DNA of 64,000 bases from Saposhnikovia divaricata (lineage: Eukaryota; Streptophyta; Magnoliopsida; Apiales; Apiaceae): positions 150,363,647 to 150,427,646 of the forward strand of contig CM071597.1 in assembly GCA_036435485.1 (NCBI GenBank). The letters are read 5' to 3'. Each line of letters starts with the position of its first letter. The first letter of the stretch is position 1. Of this stretch, positions 1 to 8,633 are shown piece after piece. Made by a program: the position numbers and the translations under genes. The notes beneath the pieces were generated by a model. It made no database searches. It was not told where the DNA came from and saw nothing but the letters and a program-made list of their open reading frames with translations.

Positions 1-2
1 TA

Positions 3-1553
3 TATTCTGGGTTCTTATCCAAGCTTGAACCTAAAGAAATAGAAGAAGCTCTTGGCGATGCTGATTGGGTGATTGCAATGCAAGAGGAACTCAATCAGTT
101 TGAAAGGCAGAAAGTTTGGAAACTGGTACCCCGACCAAAGAACATATCAGTAATTTGAGCTAGGTGGGTATTCAGAAATAAACTGGATGAAAACGAACTT
201 GTAACACGAAGTAAGGCTCGTTTGGTTGCAAAAGGTTATTCTCAGCGAGAAGGAATGGATTATGACGAAACCTATGCACCAGTTGCAAGACTTGAGGCAG
301 TCAGGATGTTCTTGGCATTTGCAGCATATAAGAACTTCAAGGTTTTCCAGATGGATGTGAAAAGTGCCTTCCTGAACGGAGAGTTAGAAGAAGAAGTATA
401 TCTGGAACAGCCACCTGGCTTCATTGATCCAGAACATGTAGATTTTTTGTATCTTCTCTTCAAATCTGTCTATGGCCTCAGGCAATCCCCAAGGCGATGG
501 TATGAAACCCTATCCTTATTCTTAATTGAAAATGGTTTTGTTAGGGGAGTAATTGATAAAACATTGTTCTATAAAGTTGTAAGAAATGACTTAATACTTG
601 TTCAAGTCTATGTGGACGATATTATTTTTGGGTCATCAAATGAGCGCTTGTGCGAGAAATTTGCCAAGCTAATGCAGGAAAAATATGAGATGAGCATGAT
701 GGGAGAGCTGTCCTTCTTCCTTGGATTACAGATCAGTCAGAGAAAAGATGGTATCTTTATCTGTCAATCCAAGTATGTCAGAGATTTACTCAAGAAGTAT
801 AATCTAGAAGATGCATCAGCAGCTAAGACTCCCATGGCAACAGCCACGAAGCTTGATGAAGACAAATCAGGTAAATCAGTTGACATCACAAGCTATCGAG
901 GTATGATTGGCTCACTCCTCTATTTAACTGCAAGTAGACCCGATATAATGTTCGCAACTTGTTTATGTGCAAGGTTCCAAGCGGATCCTAGAGAATCACA
1001 TCTCGTAGCCGTCAAAAAAATTTTTAGGTATCTCAAGGGCACACCAAATCTAGGGATTTGGTACCCAAGAGATACAGGTTTTAATCTTATTGGCTATTCG
1101 GATTCAGACTATGCAGGTTGCAGGATTGATAGGAAAAGCACATCTGGTGCTTGCCAATTTCTTGGCAGAAGATTGGTGTCCTGGCAAAGTAAAAAGCAAC
1201 ATACAGTATCTACTTCTACTACTGAAGCTGAGTACATTGCTGCTGGAAGCTGTGTAGCTCAAATACTGTGGATGAGGAACCAATTGAAGGATTATGGCAT
1301 GGAGCACAAGAAAATTCCAATCATGTGTGACAACACAAGTGCCATTGCCATAACCAACAATCCTGTAGATCACTCAAGAACCAAGCACATCGACATCAGG
1401 TATCACTTCATAAGAGAACATGTCGAGGAGGGGACTGTGTAGCTACATTTTGTGCCCACAATGCAACAAATTGCAGATCTATTCACCAAACCTCTTGATG
1501 AAGTAACATTCAATAGATTGGTTGGTGAATTGGGAATGCTTAACACAAGTTAG
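3..1553 (+). pseudogene. copia pol, C-terminal part: reverse transcriptase and RNase H
   Basis: This is the 3' end of a Ty1/copia polyprotein. The RT palm begins near 340 with the hallmark DVKSAFLNG and has the catalytic YVDD at 609-620. RNase H follows, with acidic residues in SDSDYAG (about 1097), TEAEYIA (about 1228) and CDNTSAI (about 1327), and the typical C-terminal H/D pattern TKHIDIRYHF. The frame is open from the window start but carries an in-frame TGA at 156-158, where the family normally has Gly, and a TAG at 1440-1442, where Glu is usual. The natural stop is TAG at 1551-1553. Two nonsense changes make this copy non-coding as it stands. The reading frame is otherwise well kept, so the damage looks recent. 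Confidence 0.9.
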
Positions 1554-1849
1554 TAAAGCCTTCTATCTGTAAAATCCATGTTTATGTTTGTATGTGCAAG
1601 CTACTCAATCATTATGTGCTTAGACTTTAATATGCCTAATTAATGATTGTTATAGGTTGCATATAGTGTGTTTTTGCATAAATTCCTTGTGTTTTAAGTT
1701 CTTTTATAGCACAAATCTGTGAATTTATGCTTGTTAGATTGCATGATCATAGGGGGAGTTAAATTCATAATATTCTAAATATTGCATGATTTTTAGATGA
1801 ATTTACCCATGAGTTTCATGTAATTAGAGGCCTTAGAATTAAAAAACTT

Positions 1850-2665
1850 CAATATTTCGAGTTAGGTTCTATCTCGAAACTCATCTAGAAATTCGACTTG
1901 AATTTCGACTTAAGCTGTCAGAGTGAAGTTTTGAAAATTCTAAGTCTGGGAAGAATTTCGAGTTGGCTATCTCGAAATTCATCTCGAAATTCGACTTCGA
2001 GTTCGAGTTCGAGTAACCAGTGTGCCTAGTTCTATCTTCAAAATATTCGAGATAAAGTCTATCTCGAATTTTATCTCAAAGGTTGAGATGAGGTTTCCAT
2101 TAAGGGAATATTTTGAAAAGAACTGAGAATTAACTTCGAGTTAGTCTATCTCGAAACTCAACTCGAATTTCGACTTGAAGTTCGAGATAGAGTTCTCAGT
2201 TAAGCTAAAGGGAATTTTTCGAGTTACACTCCTAACTCGAAACATATCTTGAATTACCCTGTACTTTTTGCTTCAAGGGGGTATTTTGGAAAGAATTTGA
2301 GATTAACTTCGAGTTAGTCTATCTTGAAACTCAACTTGAATTTCGACTTGATGTTCGAGATAGAGTTCTTAGTCTATCTCGAAACTCAACTCGAATTTCG
2401 ACTTGATGTTCGAGATAGACTTCTAACTCGAAAAGTGTCTTGAATTTCCCTGTTTTTCTTAGAGGGGAATGTTCCAAGTTTACTACAAATCAATAATGTT
2501 CGAGATAGAATTTCCCTATAGTTTCTGCTGTAAAAATTGGTTAAAGTGCCTATTTGTACTTAATTGTTCGAGTTAACCTCTATCTCGAACTTTATCTCGA
2601 AGTTCGACTTGGTGTTCGAGATAGAGATGTTCGAGATAGAGTTCGACTTAAGTACTCCCTGTATG
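1850..2665. repeat. irregular array of TTCGAGATAGA / TCTATCTCGAA motifs
   Basis: The 11-mer TTCGAGATAGA, its reverse complement and shorter TTCGA or TCGAA pieces recur many times on both strands with irregular spacing. A longer unit of roughly 80 to 100 bases (for example near 2130-2190 and 2300-2420) appears two or three times, which points to slippage or unequal crossing-over. The array could bind a sequence-specific protein; no function can be read from sequence alone. Confidence 0.7.
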
Positions 2666-2721
2666 TACTTAGACTTTAACACTCTTTTTAACAGGGATAC
2701 TTTTGTCATTTCACAATCATC

Positions 2722-2729
2722 TATATATA
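2722..2729 (+). promoter_or_regulatory. candidate TATA box for the 1334-codon ORF
   Basis: TATATATA is followed about 30 bases later by a leader-like region. It lies 500 bases before the ATG of the large ORF. A possible splice acceptor (TTTCACAG, ending at 2778) sits between them, so the ORF could instead be expressed from a spliced LTR transcript. The two options are not resolved. Confidence 0.3.
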
Positions 2730-3229
2730 CATCTCTAACTCGATGCCTAATTCACTTTACCTAATTTCTTTTTCACAGCAGCCGTTTCACAAAAACAGTG
2801 CGATTTCACTAATTACATACTTTTAATCCATGTTTTTGTGATTAAACTCATACTAATCACGAATTACTGCCAATTTGTTGACTACTATTCACTGTGTTAT
2901 CCTTAATCGTTGTGGTTTTGTGCTTAGTGACTGTTCATACACGCGCATATACATACACACGAACATATATTGTTTGTGTGACTGTTCATAAAACCCGATC
3001 TCATATTCTCTATCTAAACACACACGATTTCACTGGTATACACACGAATATTCGTCCTCTTTGAATATTCAGATTTCGAATTGGCTATTGATTGAATCCC
3101 GTAGTTTAATCTCTAAAAGGGACTTTTGTTGTTCTTGGTATATTAAAAGGGATACAATCTTTAATTCGTAATTTACTTGTTTTTCAAAATTAAAAAAAAA
3201 AAAATTTTAAGAAAAACATTTAAATTAAA

Positions 3230-6200
3230 ATGGCTCACCAATTTTCACTTGCTAAAAACAATTTTTATAATATTTCTACGGAAATTGGTGATCAACTCCC
3301 GCGGTTTAAGTTTTGGATACGATTTCTTAATTTGTACTCCAAAGCTAGCCATGCTTTTACTGCTAAATCTACACTAGTACATGATGCTTTACAGCAATTA
3401 TGGACTAGTGCGGTTACTTTTGGGAGCAAATCAACCCCCTTCGGTTTCAGGTTTACCTTAGCGGGTCAGGAATATGAGGTGACTGAAGAGATTGTCAACA
3501 GGGTTCTGGGATTCCCAATCAAAGATGCTTATGATCCAGAACCTACAGCTGCAGAACGCCTCAGATTCTTTGAAGAAATTGGGTGTTATCCTCCGAAAGG
3601 CCCAATCACAGGAAATATCCAAAAACAATTCTTCCATGTGGAATGGAATTACTTTTTCGAGGCCATCAGACGATGTTTTCGGGCACGCGAAAAAGATTTT
3701 CATCAAATTCCAATTCCAATGCAAACCTTTGCAATTGCCCTAGCAAGAGAACTGGACATAAATTATGGACGCATAGTTCTCTCTGAGATAGTGGCCTCAA
3801 TGGGATCTCATGCAAGCAGAGACCTCACTACAACTGATGTTGTATGCTGGTTTCCTCGGTTCCTACAAATGCTGATAAATGACTTAATACCGAAGGATGC
3901 TCTTGCTGTTAGACAGGGATTTGCCAGAAGCCCAACATCTGAATCGCTAGGGATGGGCACTAAGTCACTTTCAACTATTGCTAATCAGGATAAACATCAA
4001 GGTAAACCTATGTCAATTCCTGAAAATATTCAAATGTGGCTTACATATGATGCAGGAGTTACCAATTTGGAGGCATCATCACAAGTTTCATCACATGCTC
4101 AGAATCCATCTGTTCATGCTGAGGCATTTGATGAGATTCCTGATGAGCAAAGCGATGATGCACAAGGTAATCGATCAGGTAATCTCTCCCTGCATACTAT
4201 TCATTCCTCCTCCTATGTATCTGATTCCGCGACCCAAGAGACTGCTAACCCGCAGGATCTATCCCAGGGTGAGAGCTATATTTCTGAGCCTGATACACAT
4301 TCTTATTCTCTTTCACCCCTGTTAACGGAAGTCAGAAAGCCAGCACATGTATATATAGAAAATGATGAGGAGAGTGAACCCGAAGAGCAGCAACTTATTC
4401 GAAAGAAAGCCAAACTTTTTCATGCTGCTACTTCACAACCACAGTCAAACCCTAGTGTGTCACACGCAACCACTCCACCTCACGAGAGTGGTTCTCCCCT
4501 TAAACAATCTACACATAGGGATTTTGATGACAGTTATGTACCTTTTGAAGATCCTGTTGCTTCACAAGGACATGAAGTTTTAACAACTTCAACCGTACCT
4601 TCACCGGTACGTACTGATGCTGCAAAGAGGATCGGTTCTAATGTCGTACAAGAACACTTTGCAGCCGCTCAGCCTGAGATTCCAACTCAGGACAGAACAG
4701 ACATAGATCCCATAACTGCCAACTATTTTGCTTATCAAATTTCTGCAGGTACTGCTTCATATTTCGGATCAATAATTGAAGACATACACGAGCGTGAGAC
4801 AGGGAGTGTGTGTGAGAGGTTAGGGAGAGAGGGACCTTCATCTTTAAGGCCCGCAACCGAGCGCCAAATACCAACAGAACGAGTATTAGAGCGAGGTCAC
4901 CTAAACCAAACACCGTCCCTTAACATTGAAAATCTTGATACGTGTATGACTTCTATGGAAAATCAGATGAAGCAGTTCGGACAGACGATGGGGCAGTTCG
5001 GGATGAACATTGGAAACAACCAAAGGGCTCTAGACGACTACGCAACAAGAATGGCAAGTCAAGCTACAGCTTTTGATGATTTGACAAATAAGGTCAATGA
5101 CTTGGGCCATGCTGGTGGTGTCTTGGGAAGCACTCTCAATGAGAGGATGGGGGCATTGGAGTCTACAATGCATACAATGGCTGTGGAAATCAGTAGAATG
5201 ATGTTCGCAGTCAGGAGTTTTGTGCCCCCGGAGTGTTTCGAGTCGCAACAACCTCCCCCCGATGCTGGTGCAGGTGGTGCTAGTGGAACGGGAGCCTCTG
5301 GTTCTGGTTTTGGAGGTTCTTATGCAACTGGTGGATCTGGAGACCAAGGTGGAGCTCAGGATAACTCACCTAAGGGGGAGAGAAGTGGAAAGGAGACGAG
5401 ACAGCAGGCAGTTCACATCGAAGAAATTGAAGAACCCGCTGATCTTGTCAAGGAACCAGAAATTGAGCCGTCTGTTGATGAAGAGGCTCTGAGGAGGAGA
5501 AAGGGTAAGGCAGTGATGGTTGATGAACCATTCGTTGACCTGAGTCATCAGGAAACAGTACAGGAGGTACTTGACTCAGATTCTGATATGGAAGACGTAC
5601 CGTTGGCACATGCTATAAAAAGATCTTTGAAGGAACAAGGTGGAGGTGCTGGCATGTCTTCCGGAATGCCTGAAGAAATTCCTGTTGATGAGGAAACCCT
5701 TAAAGCTCAACAGTTAGCCTTGGAACAAGCTCAGTTCCATAAAATGAAGATGATGCAAGAACGTGCTGCCTTCCTAGAAAAGAAAGTGGAGCTACAAGGG
5801 AAGCAGTATGTTCATGAGCTTGCAAGGCTAGCTGATCCTCAAGTTGATCTGGACAAACGAAGGATAGGGCAGAAGTGGGATGAAGCAAGGAAGATAATGA
5901 TGGGGCCCTGTGCGAAAGGAGTTCATAACAAGGATGCAGATGATCTGTTCTACAACTTGAATTTGCAGAATCCAATGACTGGGGACTATATAAATGCTTT
6001 GAAGAGATTAATTTCTAAAGTCAGAGTTGGATACAACGCAAACCTTAAGGAGTGGCAGGTTATTTTGTCTTTGGTAGAAGGAGTCCCAACATCTTTCCTA
6101 TATGTGGATGACCAATTTATAACAAGAAGATCTGCGTCAGAGTTGTTCTTGCTAGCGACAAAAATTCAATACTCTCATTCTGAGGAGCTAAGCATTCTGT

Positions 6201-7234
6201 ATAGAGATCAGTTAATGCAACTAGCAGAGGACAAGGGTCCAGAATTCTCAGCATATCCAAATTTTGTCCGGATGGTAGTTGACGGAAAGATGAAGAGGGT
6301 TAGCATGGAGGAAAATGATCTAATGGAGCTTTCAGTGGAATCTCTCAAAGCTGTCTGCAGACAAATGATGAGTAAGGGATTCGCCTCTGAGCTTAAAGAT
6401 AAATCCGTGAAGATCATTGAAAGAGTCATATTCAAGAAGAGCAATGAGGTGTGGAAGTGTGATGTCATTGCTCCAAACCCTCTTGATGACGTGAAAATTG
6501 AACCGGAGCTGATAGAGAAGAAATGGAATATTCTTCAAGCCATGAAGAATGTAGATGAAGCTCTGACTCTTCCTTCTGGAGCACTAGAACAAGGAGAAAT
6601 AAGGGAGGCTATTGGTGTTCCAGGAAGTGATAGTGTATACTGGATACACGCTTATGTTGAAGATACAGCTGATGCCTTAGTATTCATAGATGCAGACCAG
6701 AATCAAACAATCTTGCATATGAGTAGAAAATGGCTGCTACGGACTCAAGATGCTGCATTTCTGGAGAGAGTTTTATATGTATTTAAATGGGGCGAAGTGG
6801 AAGATAAGTTTGTGGAAGAAAAGCAGAGACTCATGAGTTACCTGTCTGAGGTAGTGGTGGAAAAGAAGCGAATGGAGCGAGATGCGGCCAGTGTCCACAA
6901 TACTGACCGTGTCAAGGGCTACCCCAAGATGATCTATTGTCAGTTTAAATCTGATAAATCTCACTGGAAACCTCAGCTCATAATGAAGAACTTTGAGGAT
7001 ATTCCAAAGATCAGGACTACTCAGGAGGTGGACAAACTCAGAAGGCTTTTCAAACATCCTTATCCAGAGCCCAAGAATCCTCTAGAAATGGAAGCTGTAA
7101 GTCTGTTGAATGCTAGGTGGAAGCAGCTTAAAGATCCAGTGTACAAGAAAGAACAGCAGCAGAAGGAGAAGCGCAAAAGACAGAAAGAAGAGAAAGACCA
7201 AGCTGCTGAAGCTAGAAAGAGGAAACGGAATTAG
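3230..7234 (+). CDS. Sirevirus env-like / additional ORF protein, 1334 aa
   Basis: This is an uninterrupted 1334-codon ORF downstream of copia pol, the place of the 'env-like' ORF of Sireviruses. The start is the first ATG after an A-rich leader. The N-terminal ~200 residues resemble the plant transposon-associated domain seen in such ORFs (for example GFPI near residue 98). Residues about 280-560 are low-complexity and rich in Ser, Pro, Glu and His. A coiled-coil-like stretch at about 573-655 (MENQMKQFG, TMGQFG) follows, then a Gly/Ser-rich linker (about 678-709). A ubiquitin-interacting-motif-like helix lies at 788-802 (E/D, L792, A795, I796, S799, E802). A helical segment starts near 838, a folded-looking C-terminal half runs to about 1290, and a Lys/Arg-rich tail ends the protein. 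I see no signal peptide or membrane helix, so a true envelope role is doubtful. The function is unknown. Confidence 0.75.
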   Translation: MAHQFSLAKNNFYNISTEIGDQLPRFKFWIRFLNLYSKASHAFTAKSTLVHDALQQLWTSAVTFGSKSTPFGFRFTLAGQEYEVTEEIVNRVLGFPIKDAYDPEPTAAERLRFFEEIGCYPPKGPITGNIQKQFFHVEWNYFFEAIRRCFRAREKDFHQIPIPMQTFAIALARELDINYGRIVLSEIVASMGSHASRDLTTTDVVCWFPRFLQMLINDLIPKDALAVRQGFARSPTSESLGMGTKSLSTIANQDKHQGKPMSIPENIQMWLTYDAGVTNLEASSQVSSHAQNPSVHAEAFDEIPDEQSDDAQGNRSGNLSLHTIHSSSYVSDSATQETANPQDLSQGESYISEPDTHSYSLSPLLTEVRKPAHVYIENDEESEPEEQQLIRKKAKLFHAATSQPQSNPSVSHATTPPHESGSPLKQSTHRDFDDSYVPFEDPVASQGHEVLTTSTVPSPVRTDAAKRIGSNVVQEHFAAAQPEIPTQDRTDIDPITANYFAYQISAGTASYFGSIIEDIHERETGSVCERLGREGPSSLRPATERQIPTERVLERGHLNQTPSLNIENLDTCMTSMENQMKQFGQTMGQFGMNIGNNQRALDDYATRMASQATAFDDLTNKVNDLGHAGGVLGSTLNERMGALESTMHTMAVEISRMMFAVRSFVPPECFESQQPPPDAGAGGASGTGASGSGFGGSYATGGSGDQGGAQDNSPKGERSGKETRQQAVHIEEIEEPADLVKEPEIEPSVDEEALRRRKGKAVMVDEPFVDLSHQETVQEVLDSDSDMEDVPLAHAIKRSLKEQGGGAGMSSGMPEEIPVDEETLKAQQLALEQAQFHKMKMMQERAAFLEKKVELQGKQYVHELARLADPQVDLDKRRIGQKWDEARKIMMGPCAKGVHNKDADDLFYNLNLQNPMTGDYINALKRLISKVRVGYNANLKEWQVILSLVEGVPTSFLYVDDQFITRRSASELFLLATKIQYSHSEELSILYRDQLMQLAEDKGPEFSAYPNFVRMVVDGKMKRVSMEENDLMELSVESLKAVCRQMMSKGFASELKDKSVKIIERVIFKKSNEVWKCDVIAPNPLDDVKIEPELIEKKWNILQAMKNVDEALTLPSGALEQGEIREAIGVPGSDSVYWIHAYVEDTADALVFIDADQNQTILHMSRKWLLRTQDAAFLERVLYVFKWGEVEDKFVEEKQRLMSYLSEVVVEKKRMERDAASVHNTDRVKGYPKMIYCQFKSDKSHWKPQLIMKNFEDIPKIRTTQEVDKLRRLFKHPYPEPKNPLEMEAVSLLNARWKQLKDPVYKKEQQQKEKRKRQKEEKDQAAEARKRKRN

Positions 7235-7578
7235 GGTTAAAGGTCAGAGTGGTGTGAACTTGAAGTTGGAAAAACTTCATGTCTTTCGGTTGCTTTAACT
7301 CACTTGAGGAAAATTCACCTTAGAGTGAATCCAATAAGGTAATACAAGTTTGACTAAAAGGTATGAAATGATCCAGGTGATAGGAATCACTCAAATGATC
7401 TTTAATTCGAAGTTCGAATTCTGTTTCTAGTTTAAGTTCTTTGTATTGTTTTCATGTAAATTTCAATTGTAAATTATTTAAGACTGTAATGTTAATTATC
7501 TTTTCTCGTCTCATTGTTTAGTTGAGTTATCCTTCATTAATTTGAATGTCATTGTTAGACAATCAAATTAGGGGAGAT
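7235..7578 (+). other. 3' non-coding stretch and polypurine tract
   Basis: This AT-rich stretch follows the large ORF and ends in AGGGGAGAT (7570-7578), directly in front of the LTR. That is the position of the plus-strand primer (polypurine tract). No ORF is seen. Confidence 0.65.
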
Positions 7579-8633
7579 TGAAAGGCAGAGTGTGTAAACT
7601 TGTAACACTATAACTAATGTAACTCAAACTAAAGGAAAAGATACTTAACCAGAAGACAATCAAGAACAAGAAGTCACAAGAAATCAACACTAAATGAAGA
7701 CAAGGTAATTGATACAATTCAACATGTTAACTATGATCAAGCCAAGAAGAAATCATTGAGAGAAGTTCAAGTCAAAGTTGTTCATGCCTCAGTGATTTGA
7801 AAAGCCAAGAATCAAGATCATAACTATCAGTATCAATAAGACCAATTGATTTCAAGTGAACAAGAAGGAAAGCAAATATTGGAAAGCCACATTACTAATT
7901 GGACATGGTAATTTATTCAAGAAGCAAAAACCCTATCAAGACTAGTCACTTATGAACCAGACCGTTGCATCAAGTGTCAGGACATTGATAGCAAGTTTAT
8001 GTCAGTAATAAAGATCCATATTCAAGAGCTTAGTGAAGAACAAAGAAGACATGAAGATATCACAAGTTCAAGATGTGCATTGAAGTTTCAAGTTGAAGAC
8101 CAGAATATTTTCTAAGTATTAAATATTCTAGATGACCAAGTAGAAGTTTCTAAGTAGAAGTTCTACTTAGAAATTCGAGATGGCTAAGTAGAAATTCTCA
8201 AGTAGAAGTTCTACTTAGAGTGCAGCTTCAACATGACACATGGCATCTTCTGATTGGCAGATTTCCAAGCTTTCAAGATAAGGCAAGATTTATGTGGACA
8301 TCATTGGGCCACGTATATCTTAGTCTTTGAAGTCTACAGGACATAGATTACATGTAGTATAAATAGAAGTACTTGTGTAATGTTTTAAAGTGTGAGCAAT
8401 TCTTGAGAAAAACACAAGAGAAAAAGAGAGAGTGCATTCACAGAGCTTAGTATCATTCACTTCTCTCTGAACTTCTGTTATACTTTGTAATGAATGTTGT
8501 AGCAACCATTTCAAGTTATATATAAGACATATATTCCTTGAATCTGTGTGTTCATTTATTGCATCGTATTTATTGCTTCTCATATTCGAAAAGTTGTATT
8601 CACCCCCCCTTTACAACACATTTGGACCTAACA
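7579..8633 (+). repeat. 3' LTR of the Sirevirus-like element (1055 bp)
   Basis: It begins TGAAAGGCAGAG after the polypurine tract and ends in ACCTAACA after a C-run (CACCCCCCCT). The TG and CA ends follow the LTR rule. It contains a TATA box, and two exact copies of the 17-base palindrome AAGTAGAAGTTCTACTT at 8152-8168 and 8200-8216. The 5' partner LTR is outside the window, so an age cannot be estimated. Confidence 0.75.
8358..8366 (+). promoter_or_regulatory. LTR TATA box (TATAAATAG)
   Basis: A good TATA match lies about 270 bases before the LTR end. Transcription of the element would start about 30 bases downstream, which gives a reasonable R-U5 length. The match is seen directly; the start site is inferred. 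Confidence 0.6.

Larger units (their letters stand above)
1554..3229 (+). other. pol-to-env-like spacer of the Sirevirus-like element
   Basis: These 1.7 kb hold no credible ORF. The first part is AT-rich, the middle (about 1850-2665) is packed with TTCGA-centred motifs, and the last part (2700-3229) looks like a promoter and leader: a TATATATA box, a pyrimidine-rich stretch ending in CAG, then an A-rich run directly before the ATG of the large ORF. In Sireviruses the env-like ORF usually lies close behind pol, so this spacer is long. Confidence 0.6.
1..8633 (+). mobile_element. Ty1/copia element, Sirevirus-like, 5' end outside window
   Basis: The order is copia RT-RNase H, a long spacer, a large extra ORF, a purine tract and an LTR. 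An extra ORF between pol and the 3' LTR, together with an LTR end rich in C followed by ACCTAACA, is typical of the Sirevirus lineage. Gag, protease, integrase and the 5' LTR would lie to the left of the window. The right border is set by the LTR end at 8633. The next five bases (GAAAG) would be the target-site duplication, but its partner is not visible. The element appears to sit inside an older Sirevirus-like element, because env-like coding sequence of a different type starts immediately after the LTR. Confidence 0.8.

Noticed and set aside
1104..1373. Minus-strand ORF opposite copia RNase H
   Set aside because: Shadow of the RT-RNase H frame; no domain.
3230..7234. True viral envelope protein
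   Set aside because: No signal peptide, no membrane helix and no glycoprotein features. The term env-like refers only to its place in the element.
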